A stretch of 64,000 bases of DNA. It comes from Leuctra nigra (Eukaryota > Arthropoda > Insecta > Plecoptera > Leuctridae). The translations under genes were made by a program, and so were the position numbers. Position 1 is the first letter of the stretch, and each line of letters opens with the position of its first letter. The notes beneath the pieces were generated by a model, which ran no database searches, was not told the DNA's origin, and worked only from the letters and a program-made list of their open reading frames with translations. The DNA is taken from contig OW203771.1 in assembly GCA_934045905.1 (NCBI GenBank), positions 1,798,001 to 1,862,000 of the forward strand, written 5' to 3'. Shown piece by piece: positions 33,401 through 42,529 of the stretch.

Positions 33401-34769
33401 GAAAGGTAGTTTAGTGTTTATTTTTCACCCCAAGTTGCTTTTATCTGTTGTATATACTCAATAGATTATAAATTAATATTTTATAGTTAATCCCTTTGTA
33501 CCTATGCTCCAAGGAATTTTTGATGATGTTTTTTTTTGTAATTTTTTTGTGACCATAAATAAAAAAAACAATCGTGAATTTCAAACTTTCCTTGCCGACA
33601 GACATCAAAAAGGAACCGCCGCCTCTCACCTGGTTCAAGCGGTGCTCGTCAAGGAGGTGGTGATCTGGCAGCCAACTCCAGTCCGTCTCATCTGTGGTCG
33701 TCGGCGTGCAGATCAGATTGCTGTGCTCGTCATAGCCCAGACTCTGGTCCACCGGACAGCACTTCCTCACGACTCCATATCCTGGACAGGGACGTGATTA
33801 TCAGTGCTGCGTGACGCAACGGCGAGATATGACGAGCAGAGTTAAGCTGCTGCAAGAGCGAATGATTTTGACGCTTGTTGCAGGTACTTCTTTTGAATAC
33901 GATTGGATACCAATTGGGGTGACGAATCAATTGGAAATTTTATTCATGATTAGATAAAAGACAAACTTAGGGTTATCACTTAATACATTTATAATATTTT
34001 GCTATGTTAATTAGTAATAATTAGTTGACTTTTGGTGGAAAAGGGTATATTTTCTTGTTTCGCTGGGTGCCGTATGAAATTTAATTAAAAAATGTGCCAA
34101 GTGATAACCCTAAGTTTGTCTTTTATCTAATTATGATTAAAATTTGAGATCAATTGGTTAACAGGCTTGGTCTCCAATCGTATTTGCGCGTTTTATTCAA
34201 TACCTGGTAGGTAACCTGTTTTGAAAACCCACAGAAGCCCACATGACACATCAATCTCTTGTTCTCCAAAAATGTATTTGTCGTCAATCTCTTCATGTGT
34301 GATCTGACTTAACCGGGGCTCGAATCCGGGACGTATCACTTGCCGGGCGAGCGCTCCACCAACTGCGCTACAAATCCCTCTTTTTTTCTTTTTGTTTAAA
34401 TTATGTTTTTAAACTGTTCTGCAGCGAGGCTAATGGCGACGGATTAATGATTATGATGATGATTGGGAGATGATGGTGAAGAGTAGGTAAGGTTGGTAGG
34501 TGGGAAGGAGGCGGTCGTGGCCTATTAGTAGGGTACCTACCCAGCATTTGCCTCTCGACTGAGGAAATACCACGAAAAACCCCAGTCAGGAAGGACGGCC
34601 GCGGGAATTGAACCTGGGCCTCCGGAATACAAGTTCAGAATATTACAGTTTAAAATGTTAATATCATGGTTTGAATCTTACCTTGTGTATCCACAGCCTC
34701 CACAGCCTCCACAAGGCAGTGACTGACCAGCAGCAGGTACCACGTGACAACAAGTAGACGATACATCAT
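27103..34769 (-). CDS. Methuselah-like family B G-protein-coupled receptor, complete, 9 exons, 603 residues
   Basis: Seven-pass receptor at the plasma membrane. Exons are 34769-34682, 33781-33630, 31551-31153, 30233-30102, 29574-29253, 29170-29092, 28824-28649, 28158-27996 and 27403-27103. They sum to 1812 nt with every phase matching. Signal peptide 1-22 or so; ectodomain to about 290; seven helices from about 295 to 565; a short tail. The ectodomain has the Methuselah cysteine pattern, with VRKCC twice (RKCCPVDQSL in exon 2; CPCGEATCVRKCC in exon 3). Helix regions match the family: FFWLNSMCLEITW (TM3), RRFLWFALYSWG (TM4), LFCLMGVSWVTEIL (TM6), TDIVNLLQGVFIFIIF (TM7). Methuselah receptors in flies affect stress resistance and lifespan; the ligand of this one cannot be read. 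Introns carry several MITEs and a Helitron-like insertion, none in exons. Which paralogue it is cannot be told. Confidence 0.94.
27996..28158 (-). CDS. GPCR exon 8: TM5
   Basis: 163 nt, acceptor GTTCTTACAG, donor GTAAGT. Encodes RWLFLYGPIALLLLVNCILF (TM5) and a basic third intracellular loop (KILKVKRQ). Confidence 0.92.
28248..28378. mobile_element. GGGCCC-ended MITE in GPCR intron, copy 1
   Basis: GGGCCCAGATTCGTAAAGCTT and the inverted GGATTTTCAAAGCTTTTTCC-type end. Same family as 30978-31093. Both sit in introns of the GPCR. Confidence 0.6.
28649..28824 (-). CDS. GPCR exon 7: TM4 and second extracellular loop
   Basis: 176 nt, acceptor TTCTTGCAG, donor GTGAGT. Encodes RRFLWFALYSWGSTSVVTCV (TM4) and LKPMFGVKQCSFN, with the loop-2 Cys that pairs with TM3 in family B. 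Confidence 0.92.
28940..29064. mobile_element. 125-bp hairpin MITE in GPCR intron
   Basis: GGGTTATTCTAAATTTCC at the left and its reverse complement at the right; pairing extends about 30 bp with one mismatch (CCGTGTCGTCTCGT / ACGAGACGACAAGG). It lies 27 bp from exon 6, with no exon disruption. Confidence 0.78.
29092..29170 (-). CDS. GPCR exon 6: TM3
   Basis: 79 nt, acceptor TTTCGTCAG, donor GTAACT. Encodes FVIQISLLSTFFWLNSMCLE and ITWVF, the TM3 signature of the family. Confidence 0.9.
29253..29574 (-). CDS. GPCR exon 5: juxtamembrane segment, TM1 and TM2
   Basis: Acceptor CACTTTTAG, donor GTGAGT, 322 nt. It encodes FPVNDYCADY, then FFCTRDD, TM1 (VYGCLFLVGIIGLSLTVFLT) and TM2 (AHNVMLLVSNTTACVLQW). 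It starts SLK directly after an exon that ends SLK, so the exact splice choice deserves a transcript check. Confidence 0.92.
30102..30233 (-). CDS. GPCR exon 4: ectodomain
   Basis: 132 nt, phase 0 to 0, acceptor GTTACAG, donor GTATGT. Encodes DPEHVYYRLVASKPSCPNAY and a segment with NVS (sequon) ending NYSLK. Confidence 0.88.
30978..31093. mobile_element. GGGCCC-ended MITE in GPCR intron, copy 2
   Basis: Left GGGCCCAGATTTACAAAG; right reversed GTGGAATTTACAAAGCTTTT. Relative of 28248-28378. Confidence 0.6.
31153..31551 (-). CDS. GPCR exon 3: main ectodomain
   Basis: Acceptor CCTCCACAG, donor GTTAGT, 399 nt, phase 0 to 0. It encodes FPKCDAASKD, NRNAS (an N-glycosylation sequon), FCVDVGPGDYHIAVLCPCG and CVRKCC. 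A second RKCC motif is thus encoded in a separate exon. Confidence 0.92.
31687..32970 (-). mobile_element. Helitron-like element, family A, copy 1 (reverse)
   Basis: On the reverse strand it starts CCCCATAAAAAACACTCCG with a 377-bp near-perfect palindrome (32594-32970). It continues with CRE/ETS/YY1 modules and ends GTACGACTTGGCTGG, hairpin GGAGCGACCGCTCC, ACTAG, then AT. Sits in GPCR intron 2. Homologous to 39593-41451 and 50347-52686. The 5' end lacks the leading T of TC. Confidence 0.75.
33630..33781 (-). CDS. GPCR exon 2: first RKCC unit
   Basis: Acceptor TCCCTGTCCAG, donor GTGAGA, 152 nt. It encodes YGVVRKCCPVDQSLGYD and a Cys-Thr-Pro stretch ending LNQ in phase 0. The RKCCP block is a Methuselah ectodomain hallmark. 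Confidence 0.88.
34312..34378 (-). mobile_element. tRNA-like SINE head, second type
   Basis: Reverse strand GTAGCGCAGTTGGTGGAGCG is box A-like with a GCGC/GCGC D-stem; GGATTCGAGCCCCGG is box B with a T-arm. The anticodon stem does not pair, so this is a SINE head or tRNA pseudogene, not a tRNA gene. It abuts another SINE at 34411. Confidence 0.6.
34411..34640 (-). mobile_element. tRNA-derived SINE, copy 4, 5'-truncated
   Basis: Reverse complement of the 10410/16441 family. It begins at GAACTTGTATTCCGG, so box A is missing; box B is mutated (GGTTCAATTCC). In intron 1 of the GPCR. Confidence 0.82.
34682..34769 (-). CDS. GPCR exon 1: signal peptide
   Basis: ATGATG at 34769; MMYRLLVVTWYLLLVSHC is the signal core, and EAVEAVDTQ follows. 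The donor is GTAAG after one base of Gly30. Both ATGs are in frame, so the start could be either. Confidence 0.85.
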
Positions 34770-34849
34770 AGCAGAGTTCCACTGGAAGGAGAATCCTACG
34801 CCTTCCTTCTATCTGTTTGCAAATGAAAACAGTAGCAGAGCACTTCACA

Positions 34850-35085
34850 ATTTTTGGATATTTCGTCATGTTTTTTGTGAGATTATTTATTTTTGTCTAC
34901 AGTTTCGATTTTCAAATCAAAATATTCCTCAGGACAATTGTTATTATTATATATTGCTGTTATTGTTATGTTATTATTTATTGTCCTGAGGAAGATTTTG
35001 ATATGAAAATCGACACTGTTGACAAAAATAAATCATTTCACAAAAAACACGACGAATATCCCAAAACTTTGAATTGCTTTAATAA
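34850..35085. repeat. Imperfect 235-bp hairpin just upstream of GPCR exon 1
   Basis: About 100-nt arms: TTTTGGATATTTCGTC, TGTTTTTTGTGAGAT, TTCCTCAGGACAAT on the left are answered in reverse on the right. The loop is a short ATT-rich stretch. It lies 80-315 bp upstream of the GPCR start codon. Confidence 0.75.
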
Positions 35086-35130
35086 TAATAGGCATGAATC
35101 TTTAAAAACACCCCACCGATGGCTGCCACC

Positions 35131-35470
35131 TTAGCGCGGTGGTGGGATTTGCGTTGGCCAATGATCCATTGAAGCTACGCCGGCGAGCATATGCTCATGT
35201 GTAAGGGTTACCCATGCCGGACAGGTCAGTGGTGAGGTCCAGACGAAGAGCAGCCAGGGTCGGCCTAACCATGTCCTCCCTTGAATTTGCGGTCCCCTCC
35301 CCTCCCTACGGGCCGGCCTTCCCCCTCGAGATGGTGATCCCCCTGAAATCGGGTTCCGCCGGCCCGAATCCTCACACCCCCCGGTCCGGCCCCATTCCGG
35401 CCTGGCCTTCCCACCAGTGTTGGACTCCCCCGGATCGGGCCCGTTAGGTCGACCCCTCTCCATGTCCACC
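35131..35470. repeat. GC-rich repeat-like fragment
   Basis: About 60% GC in AT-rich surroundings, with sharp edges. A start phrase similar to GCGCGGTGGTGGG also occurs at 27519. A 140-codon minus-strand frame crosses it but looks like composition, not a gene. Probably a fragment of a non-LTR retroelement; not proven. Confidence 0.4.
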
Positions 35471-36154
35471 ACTTCTATCAACAAAGTTAAATGCAAAAAT
35501 GCAAAAACTAATGTGCGCAATAGACCATAACGGAAAGTTGCCAGCGCCACCACATGAACTAAGTAAGATGTGTCTGCGCATGCGCTACCGCAAGGTCAAG
35601 TGTGTGATACCTCGACGCGGGAACCATTCCCGGCAGCTGTCTCTTGTTAAATTACAAAGTTTTGTTTTGAAATTACAACAGATATGGTAATTGGAAATAC
35701 AAACTGATAGTGGTCATTTGTCTTACAAAAGGTGCAGATTATTTGAATGTAAATGTAATACCAAAACATTTCTCCTAATATTTATTAAATAAATGTACAA
35801 AATTCCTAAATCTGCTACTAAGAACACGGCGGAGGGGCGGTTTCACACGGATTCCGACCGAGCCAGCGAGGACGGTTTTAGTACCGAACGAGAGCGCTAG
35901 TCATTTCTGTTTTGGTCTATACAACCTCGTCGTTGACGCGCAGTTAAACCACAATAATCAATTAATCAATCTTTAAAAACATGTTCAAAACAATAGTATT
36001 GTCTCACTTGCTATCACAACCGTTCTCTTCAACGTCTAGTCTATTTCTGTCAATATGATTGTTCTTCGCAATGATACTCGAGTGTTGCGGTATGACATAA
36101 GTAGGAAGCTGTGGTGGACTCGGAAATGCCAAGCTTATCGCAAACGTACACTGA

Positions 36155-36300
36155 AACCAATAGACAACGGTATTTGTACAAAACGGATTGGCTGCTGTTC
36201 AGGTTCTTTGACGATCAATCCTTGTTATTATCAATGAAATCAGAGCTCACCTACTAGAGTTAGATGAGGCGTTAGCACAGACTTCATAGGATGATGCCAT
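36155..36300. mobile_element. MITE family D, copy 1
   Basis: AAACGGATTGGCTGCTG, CAATCCTTGTTATTATCAAT, GTTAGCACAGACTTCAT. Relatives are at 37486-37638, 48075-48200 (reverse) and 59905-60090. Confidence 0.65.
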
Positions 36301-36313
36301 TTGTTGATTTATT

Positions 36314-36592
36314 ACACTATTTTCAAACTCAAAAGTGTAAATTTTCATTCATAAATATATGGCATTTAAATTCAGTGGCCATTTTTGCGGGAAAATAGTA
36401 TTCCTAACATTGCCTAACAGTGATGTCATATTTTGTTGTAACCATGGCAACATCATTGGTGGTTGATAAAAATGACGTCACTAGTTAAGAAATGTCAGGA
36501 GTACTTTTTCCCGGCAAAGTCTAAATTGAATTTCAATTTCATATTAATTATGAATGCAAATTTACAGTTTTGAGTGTGAAAATGGTGTGTTT
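36314..36592. mobile_element. MITE family C, copy 2, with X-box
   Basis: Ends ACACTATTTTCAAACTCAAA and reversed ACACACCATTTTCACACTCA. Inner CTCAAAAGTGTAAATTTTCA matches 24580-24818. Carries GTAACCATGGCAAC at 36438-36451 and TGACGTCACT near 36473. Confidence 0.75.
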
Positions 36593-36599
36593 ACCAAGA

Positions 36600-39289
36600 A
36601 ATACGTTGTTATTGTGAAATATAGTATTTTATAAATGTAAGCTTTTTCCCTCGTCGTGAGGTCGTACCAGAGGTCATAATGAACTCCAGTTTGCGGCATT
36701 ATTTAGTCTTTTAGGCTGTAATGGATCGTTACTATCTGATTTTTTTTAAATTATTTAGTTGGATGACAAAATTTCAAAAAACCGCTCTGACGGACCGTGC
36801 GATTCCCGCTCGCTTCCGTTTGCCTCTTAATAGATTGCAATCATGGTTATATTATCGTGGGCAAAACTATTCTGTGAAATCTGATGTCATCAAATCCGCA
36901 AGATTCGATTATAAAAGTCTCATGAAACTGACGTCATCAGCTGATCAAAATCTAACTTTTTTAACTCCTTCTTTTGTTATTGATTTTTGATGTACACAAA
37001 AATCTCTCAACCCATCAATGCTCAGATAGCTCGAGTACAAATATAAATATATAAGAACAGATATGTTTTAGGAGCATTAAGAAAGAAAAAAACAATACAT
37101 CAGATACGTACAATAAATCGATAATTAACTAAAAATAACAACCAATGGGAGGGATGGTTTCAGTAAATAAGTCATAAGTAATCATTATTTTTCTCCTAAT
37201 TTTATACCATTTATGTATCTCTTTTTATTATCTTTATTTCACAACTGTATTTAAAACACGATTTAATGTGCCTAAATAGCTGCTATTGAGAAATTGTCCC
37301 CCAACAAAATACACAAGATTGAGGTCTGTCACCTAGCAGCCAAGGTGATCAACAACCAAATTCAAATGAAAAATCGATTATACATTTTCACAAATTCCAC
37401 ACAAAAACAACACAAATAGTCCTCGCCGAAACTAAGTAGGTACCTATACACTTGCCATGGCCATATAGATTGGCCATTTTTTAACGAAGAAACAGATTGG
37501 CTGCTGGTCAGGTTTCTTGACAATCAATCCTTGTTGTTATCAATGAGATCAGAACTATGATAGATTATGATGTCGAGTTAGCATTGACTTCATCGGATGG
37601 TGCCAACAAATCTTTATCAGCCAATCCGTTTCTTTAAAATACCGTTTTACTTTGGGCAAGTATGTCTATAGTGATTGTCGTACCTCCTTTACACTGCGCA
37701 GAAGCAAACACTCACAAAACCCAAGTTTACTGGCCTTCAACGTGGACTCAAAGAAGCTGAGACTTTTATGTAGATTCTACTATATTCCCCTTCTCTCCTG
37801 AGATCACGAGCGGTTAGACTACTGGAATAAAATGGCATGAAGAATCCTTCTTGGAATCTTACTTATAGTTACGCAGTTCTGTCTGTGTGTCAGGAACGCC
37901 TGCGCGCGCATCCTCTCAATTTCGCGCGCACACTCTCTATGTTGTATTTAAAATTAAAATGGTCGACGTTACATTGCCCAAATCATGTCCAAAATACATC
38001 TTCTGCTCTTTGTGCATAAATAAATAACTGAAACTTACCTAAATGGCAATCCTTATCCCTTTGTGTTTATAAGAAATGTATTTTAACACAGAATAACTGT
38101 CCAAATCTTTACATTATATTGAAAACGGCACTATTTTGTATTTAAAATGGTGGCCTTTCATTGCCAATCGTGTCTAAAAATACGTCTTTTGCCTTCGCAA
38201 AGTAAAGAAATAACCATAACTTACCTAAAACGTAATCCTTATCCCTTTGAGTGTGTAAAAAATCTACTATAACACATAATAACCGTTCAAAAGAGACATT
38301 ACATAGAAAACTTCTTTACTCCAAGAAACGTCAAAGTGTAATTTTAAAAAAATTTCATTTGATCTGTATTTTAGAGGGCCATGAAAACCAAACAAAGCCG
38401 ATAGATTTTTAACATTGGCCTCAAGATGCAATTTGCAAACGATTAAACGTATTATTTTCTTCCTACATTTAATCAACACGGTTCTGTAACCCTCAAACCA
38501 ACTAACCGACGAAGTTTTTAAATAATGTTGTTAGATTAATCATTTTCAGTCGTTTCTTATTTCGTAGAGTGGTCTGTATTATTGAGTCATGCATTGACAA
38601 CGAATTCATGTTGCTGTTGGTAAAGTATGAAGCACCAATGTTTAAGTTTTACATTGTTAACTGAATATCTATACTTTAATTAGTGGTAGAACGGCTGAAG
38701 TCCATTTCAATATGAACAGTATTTCTGACATCAACCAATCATTTGTAATGGTGACATGAGTTATTGTAAGAGAATACTTCAATATAACGTTATTTGTTAA
38801 CATCAGTGAAACGGTACTTGATAGAGCTTGATTACAATCCAAAATTGTGCACCGCAAATCAAACAAATTTACTTCCGCCCTACATCTGAGGAACGTATAA
38901 TATAATGAAGCCGTAGATAACATGTAATAGCATAACAAATGAAGAAAAGGCCGTGGGCATCAGGTCACGGTATCAACGTAATGAATATATATATATATAT
39001 ATTTTTTTACGGCGCATACATTGTTTTTCTTCTTATTTTTACTTAGTACGAATACTCTGGTGTAAATTTGAAAACTTATATGAAATTGTTTTACCATAAT
39101 AGGTATGATCAAATTGCTTTTCTTCGTTCCTCATTTTTTTACGTTTTCTGTTAAGATTGGGTCATCAACGACGTCAAATGTATTAACGACGCACACTCTG
39201 CTGACAAATATTGCTGTCGTTTTATATTTACGCATAACTCACTGGTGCACATTGGTCATGTTTTACATGACGGGTCCCTCTAGTGGAGA
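36600..39289. other. Intergenic, no gene recognised
   Basis: MITE family D copy 2 occupies 37486-37638 (ends AAACAGATTGGCTGC and CAGCCAATCCGTTTC). An (AT)n run lies at 38986-39003. The 89-codon frame at 36721-36990 has no recognisable motif. Nothing else seen. Confidence 0.5.
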
Positions 39290-39420
39290 AATAACCAGCC
39301 TGGACTTGAACTCTGGAGATACGGGGTTCGATTCCGGAGGCCGTCCTTTCTGACTGAGGTCTCGTCGTGATTTCTCCCGGTCGAGAGCCAAATGATGGGA
39401 AGGTGGTCATCACTTCGACA
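39290..39420 (+). mobile_element. Partial tRNA-derived SINE
   Basis: Holds GGACTTGAACTCTGGAGATA, box B GGTTCGATTCC, GGCCGTCCTTTCTGACTGAGG and CAAATGATGGGAAGGT, a diverged relative of copies 1-4 without the tail. Confidence 0.6.
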
Positions 39421-39592
39421 CAGTTTATACTTTCATATATAGAACAGAAACCCTGACACAAAAGGAAATTTATTAATATGTATGAATTACATTAATTTCA
39501 ACTAATTTCAGGCTAATTTCAGCTTGATTTAAATTATATTGCAGCATCAATAAAACAGCAAAAAAAATTAATTCAATTTCTCGTAAAAAAGA

Positions 39593-41451
39593 TCCCCATA
39601 AAAAACACTCCGTGTAAAAATACCAGCCAAGTCTCTACAACTAAAAAAAATTATGAAATCTAAAAAATTCTGCACTGAAAAGTAGTGATATCAAAAAATG
39701 GTCCAAGTCAAAACTTTATTTGAAAATCAAAAAATACTTGGCGCATCGTGTATACATAGTTTAGAAGTATAGACCAGATAAAAAATATACATCAAATATA
39801 CATAATACATGTAGTATACCTATTATGCCCTATAAAAACGATGCGCCAAGTATTTTTTGATTTTCAAATAAAGTTTTGACTTGGACCATTTTTTGATATC
39901 ACTACTTTTCAGTGCAGAATTTTTTAGATTTCATAATTTTTTTTAGTTGTAGAGACTTGGCTGGTATTTTTACACGGAGTGTTTTTTATGGGGATATCAC
40001 TCCTTTTTTTAGTTTATTCTTAGAACTTGTGACGTCAATTGAACAATTACTAAATCCATTAAAAATAGTCGCCATTGACAATTTGGTTTACTAATGAAAA
40101 TCTGCGTATGGTACTATATATTTGCTTTAAATGATCTTTCATGAAGAATAGCAAAGGTTTCATTCCTATCAGTTAACCGAGTTCCGAGATATGGCAACAC
40201 TTCGGTTTTCAAAATGGCTGCTGAACTTACTGCACTGCCACAAAGAATGTATATCTATAAATGATGTGTATCATTTTAAGTTTTCTGAATATGTATTCAT
40301 TATATAGGAGGGGATTATAATAATTTTTAAATTTGAATGATGTAATTTCCGGTCTTATAAATAGGAAATTTCTAGTGTGACTGTTCCTATTTCATAGAGA
40401 TGACCTTCCGAATCGTTTGGCGGTAGTTTCATACCGATCAGTCAACCAATTTTCAAGATATGACGTTACTTCCTGTTTCAAAATGGCTGCTGAAATCACT
40501 GACCCCTTGAATTATAATTTAAACCAGATAAAATTTTATTATAAGCTCTCTCAAATAGTATATTTATTGTATCAAAATGTAAATGTGTGAGATTTTTAAA
40601 ATGTGTGACGTCATTTCCGGTTTCGGTATGGGAAACTGCAAATAATATTGATGATAATACATAAAGTTGACCGTCTAAATTGTTTAGCGCTGGTTTCGTT
40701 CAAATCTATTTAGCCGTTATTGACATATGATGTCACTTCCGGTTTTAAAATGGCGGCTTCCGGTTGGTTTTATAATAAGTCAAATGAGATATCAAAAGTA
40801 CATACGTTACATAAATAACAAAATAATCGGATCAAATTTGTTGCCGAAATGCCAATCGATGTATTTCAAATTTCATGACGTCATTTCCGATTTCGTTAAC
40901 ATAAATTTTAGTCTGTTGCTATTGATAATCCATATAGTTCACCGTCTGAATCGTTTGGCGCAAATTTCGTTCCGATCGGTATAGCCGTTGTCGAGATATG
41001 ACGTCACTTCCGGTTTCAAAATGGCGGCACAAAAAATTAATGGGGTGAAGGTTAAATCAGACGCCAAAAGTGCACACGTGGTAAAAATGTGAGATCAATC
41101 GGTTCAGCCGTTGAGGCTGTGGCCATGTTACCGGATTTGAATTCCAGGAGACTACTACTACTACTACTGAGATTATTATTATTATGAAAACCGCCCTAAA
41201 ACACTGTTTTCACGGCCCTCTAGCGCGCAAAGGGCGTAACCTATTGTTCCCAAATTTGGTATATGTTGTAGGGTGGGCCATAGCTCGAAATTAAGATATA
41301 TCGCAACAATGTGAGATTTTCCAATTTTAAGATCCAGTAGGCCGAAAATGCCACTTTGATGCTTACAGTAAAAGTGGGTTTGCTCCAGCCTTTATATGAG
41401 AGTGTGCGCGCGCCGTACGACTTGGCTGGCGTGGAGCGACCGCTCCTCTAG
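39593..41451 (+). mobile_element. Helitron-like element, family A, copy 2
   Basis: Preceded by A, it starts TCCCCATAAAAAACACTCC, with a 400-bp palindrome at 39593-39994. The body has at least six TGACGTCA/CTTCCGG/AAAATGGCGGC-type modules about 130-150 bp apart and a (TAC)n/(ATT)n tract at 41155-41185. It ends CGACTTGGCTGG, GTGGAGCGACCGCTCC, TCTAG, then AT. The A|TC start and the hairpin plus CTAG end fit Helitrons. No Rep/helicase, so non-autonomous. Confidence 0.78.
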
Positions 41452-42296
41452 ATTAATTATAAAAGATCATTATTAGTTTACAAACTTGCACGCTCTTGAG
41501 AAGAGTTCAAGTTTAAAGTAGTGTGCAACAACCTGTGGAATCTATTCTTCGTCACTTCCTATATTTTGTTTCTCGTGACAGAGTTTTGTCGTTTCATCAT
41601 TAAGAAAAAGAAGGCACAGACACATGTTGTTTTTTCTTGTGGGGGGGGGGGGGGGGGGTAAAAGGTATGAGATCTAAAAAGAGAGCCAAGCTTAAGTTTG
41701 CAATTTTTCGCACTGAATATTTGTTCTATAATTTCGCCAAGTGAGTGTGGCCGAGGTGAGAATAAAAACACGTGTCTGCCTTCATTCAAAATTACTGTGT
41801 AATGATGACCATTGAAGCCGCTGATGGGGGGCAGGGGGGGATTTCTAAGAACAAAAATTAAAAATCACAACAACCCCCGGCAGAAATTCTGCGGGCACAC
41901 ATGATGCGACTTCAGTCATATCGCAAATGACAGAGCGGATTATACATGATTCTAAATGTGTGCAACTAATAATCGAGGAAAAGGGACTTCGGACCTTCTG
42001 CTTCCATGGATACCAAATTATGTTTTAAATATTTGACGTGAAGTTAGCCTCGTAGAAGAGTGAAAACATATGTGGATTTGATTGTCAATCGCCCTTACCT
42101 CTAGCTGTACATATTGTTCAGGACTATCATATCTCAAAATGTATGTTATACAATCCATCAATCAAAGTAAGTAAAATCCAATAACAAGATCTCAGTATAA
42201 AGTAAAACAATAACTATAACCGGATGAGCACTGACCAAATATGAAACTAATAAAATTAAAAACATGCATCAATTAGATTATGTAACACAATACTTC
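41452..42296. other. Intergenic, nothing recognised
   Basis: One G-run of 18 (41641-41658) and a short G-rich piece near 41826. No coding signal. Confidence 0.5.
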
Positions 42297-42302
42297 TTTA
42301 TT
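42297..42302 (-). terminator. Polyadenylation signal for the LRR gene
   Basis: Reverse strand AATAAA, about 230 nt after the LRR stop codon. Position and sequence fit a 3' UTR end. Confidence 0.5.
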
Positions 42303-42529
42303 GATCAAAATAATTATAATCAAGCTCATATCGTCATCGAAAAAGAATTCTGGAGTGTAAGGTCTAAATTGTGTTCTTTGATGTCTTCCTTCAAACCTTG
42401 AAAATATAGTTTCGCCTCTTCGCTTAACGGAGCAATCATGTAATATGTCAGGTTGGGGCATAATTCGTAGACTTGTTTGACAAACCCAGCAGTCAAGTGT
42501 ATGGGATATAAACGGATTGCTATCCGTCC

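Noticed and set aside
34312..34378. A genuine tRNA gene
   Set aside because: D-arm and T-arm look right, but the anticodon stem does not pair and it adjoins SINE sequence.
35131..35553. 140-codon minus-strand frame
   Set aside because: Lies over a sharply bounded GC-rich repeat-like block; Gly/Arg/Pro bias is compositional.
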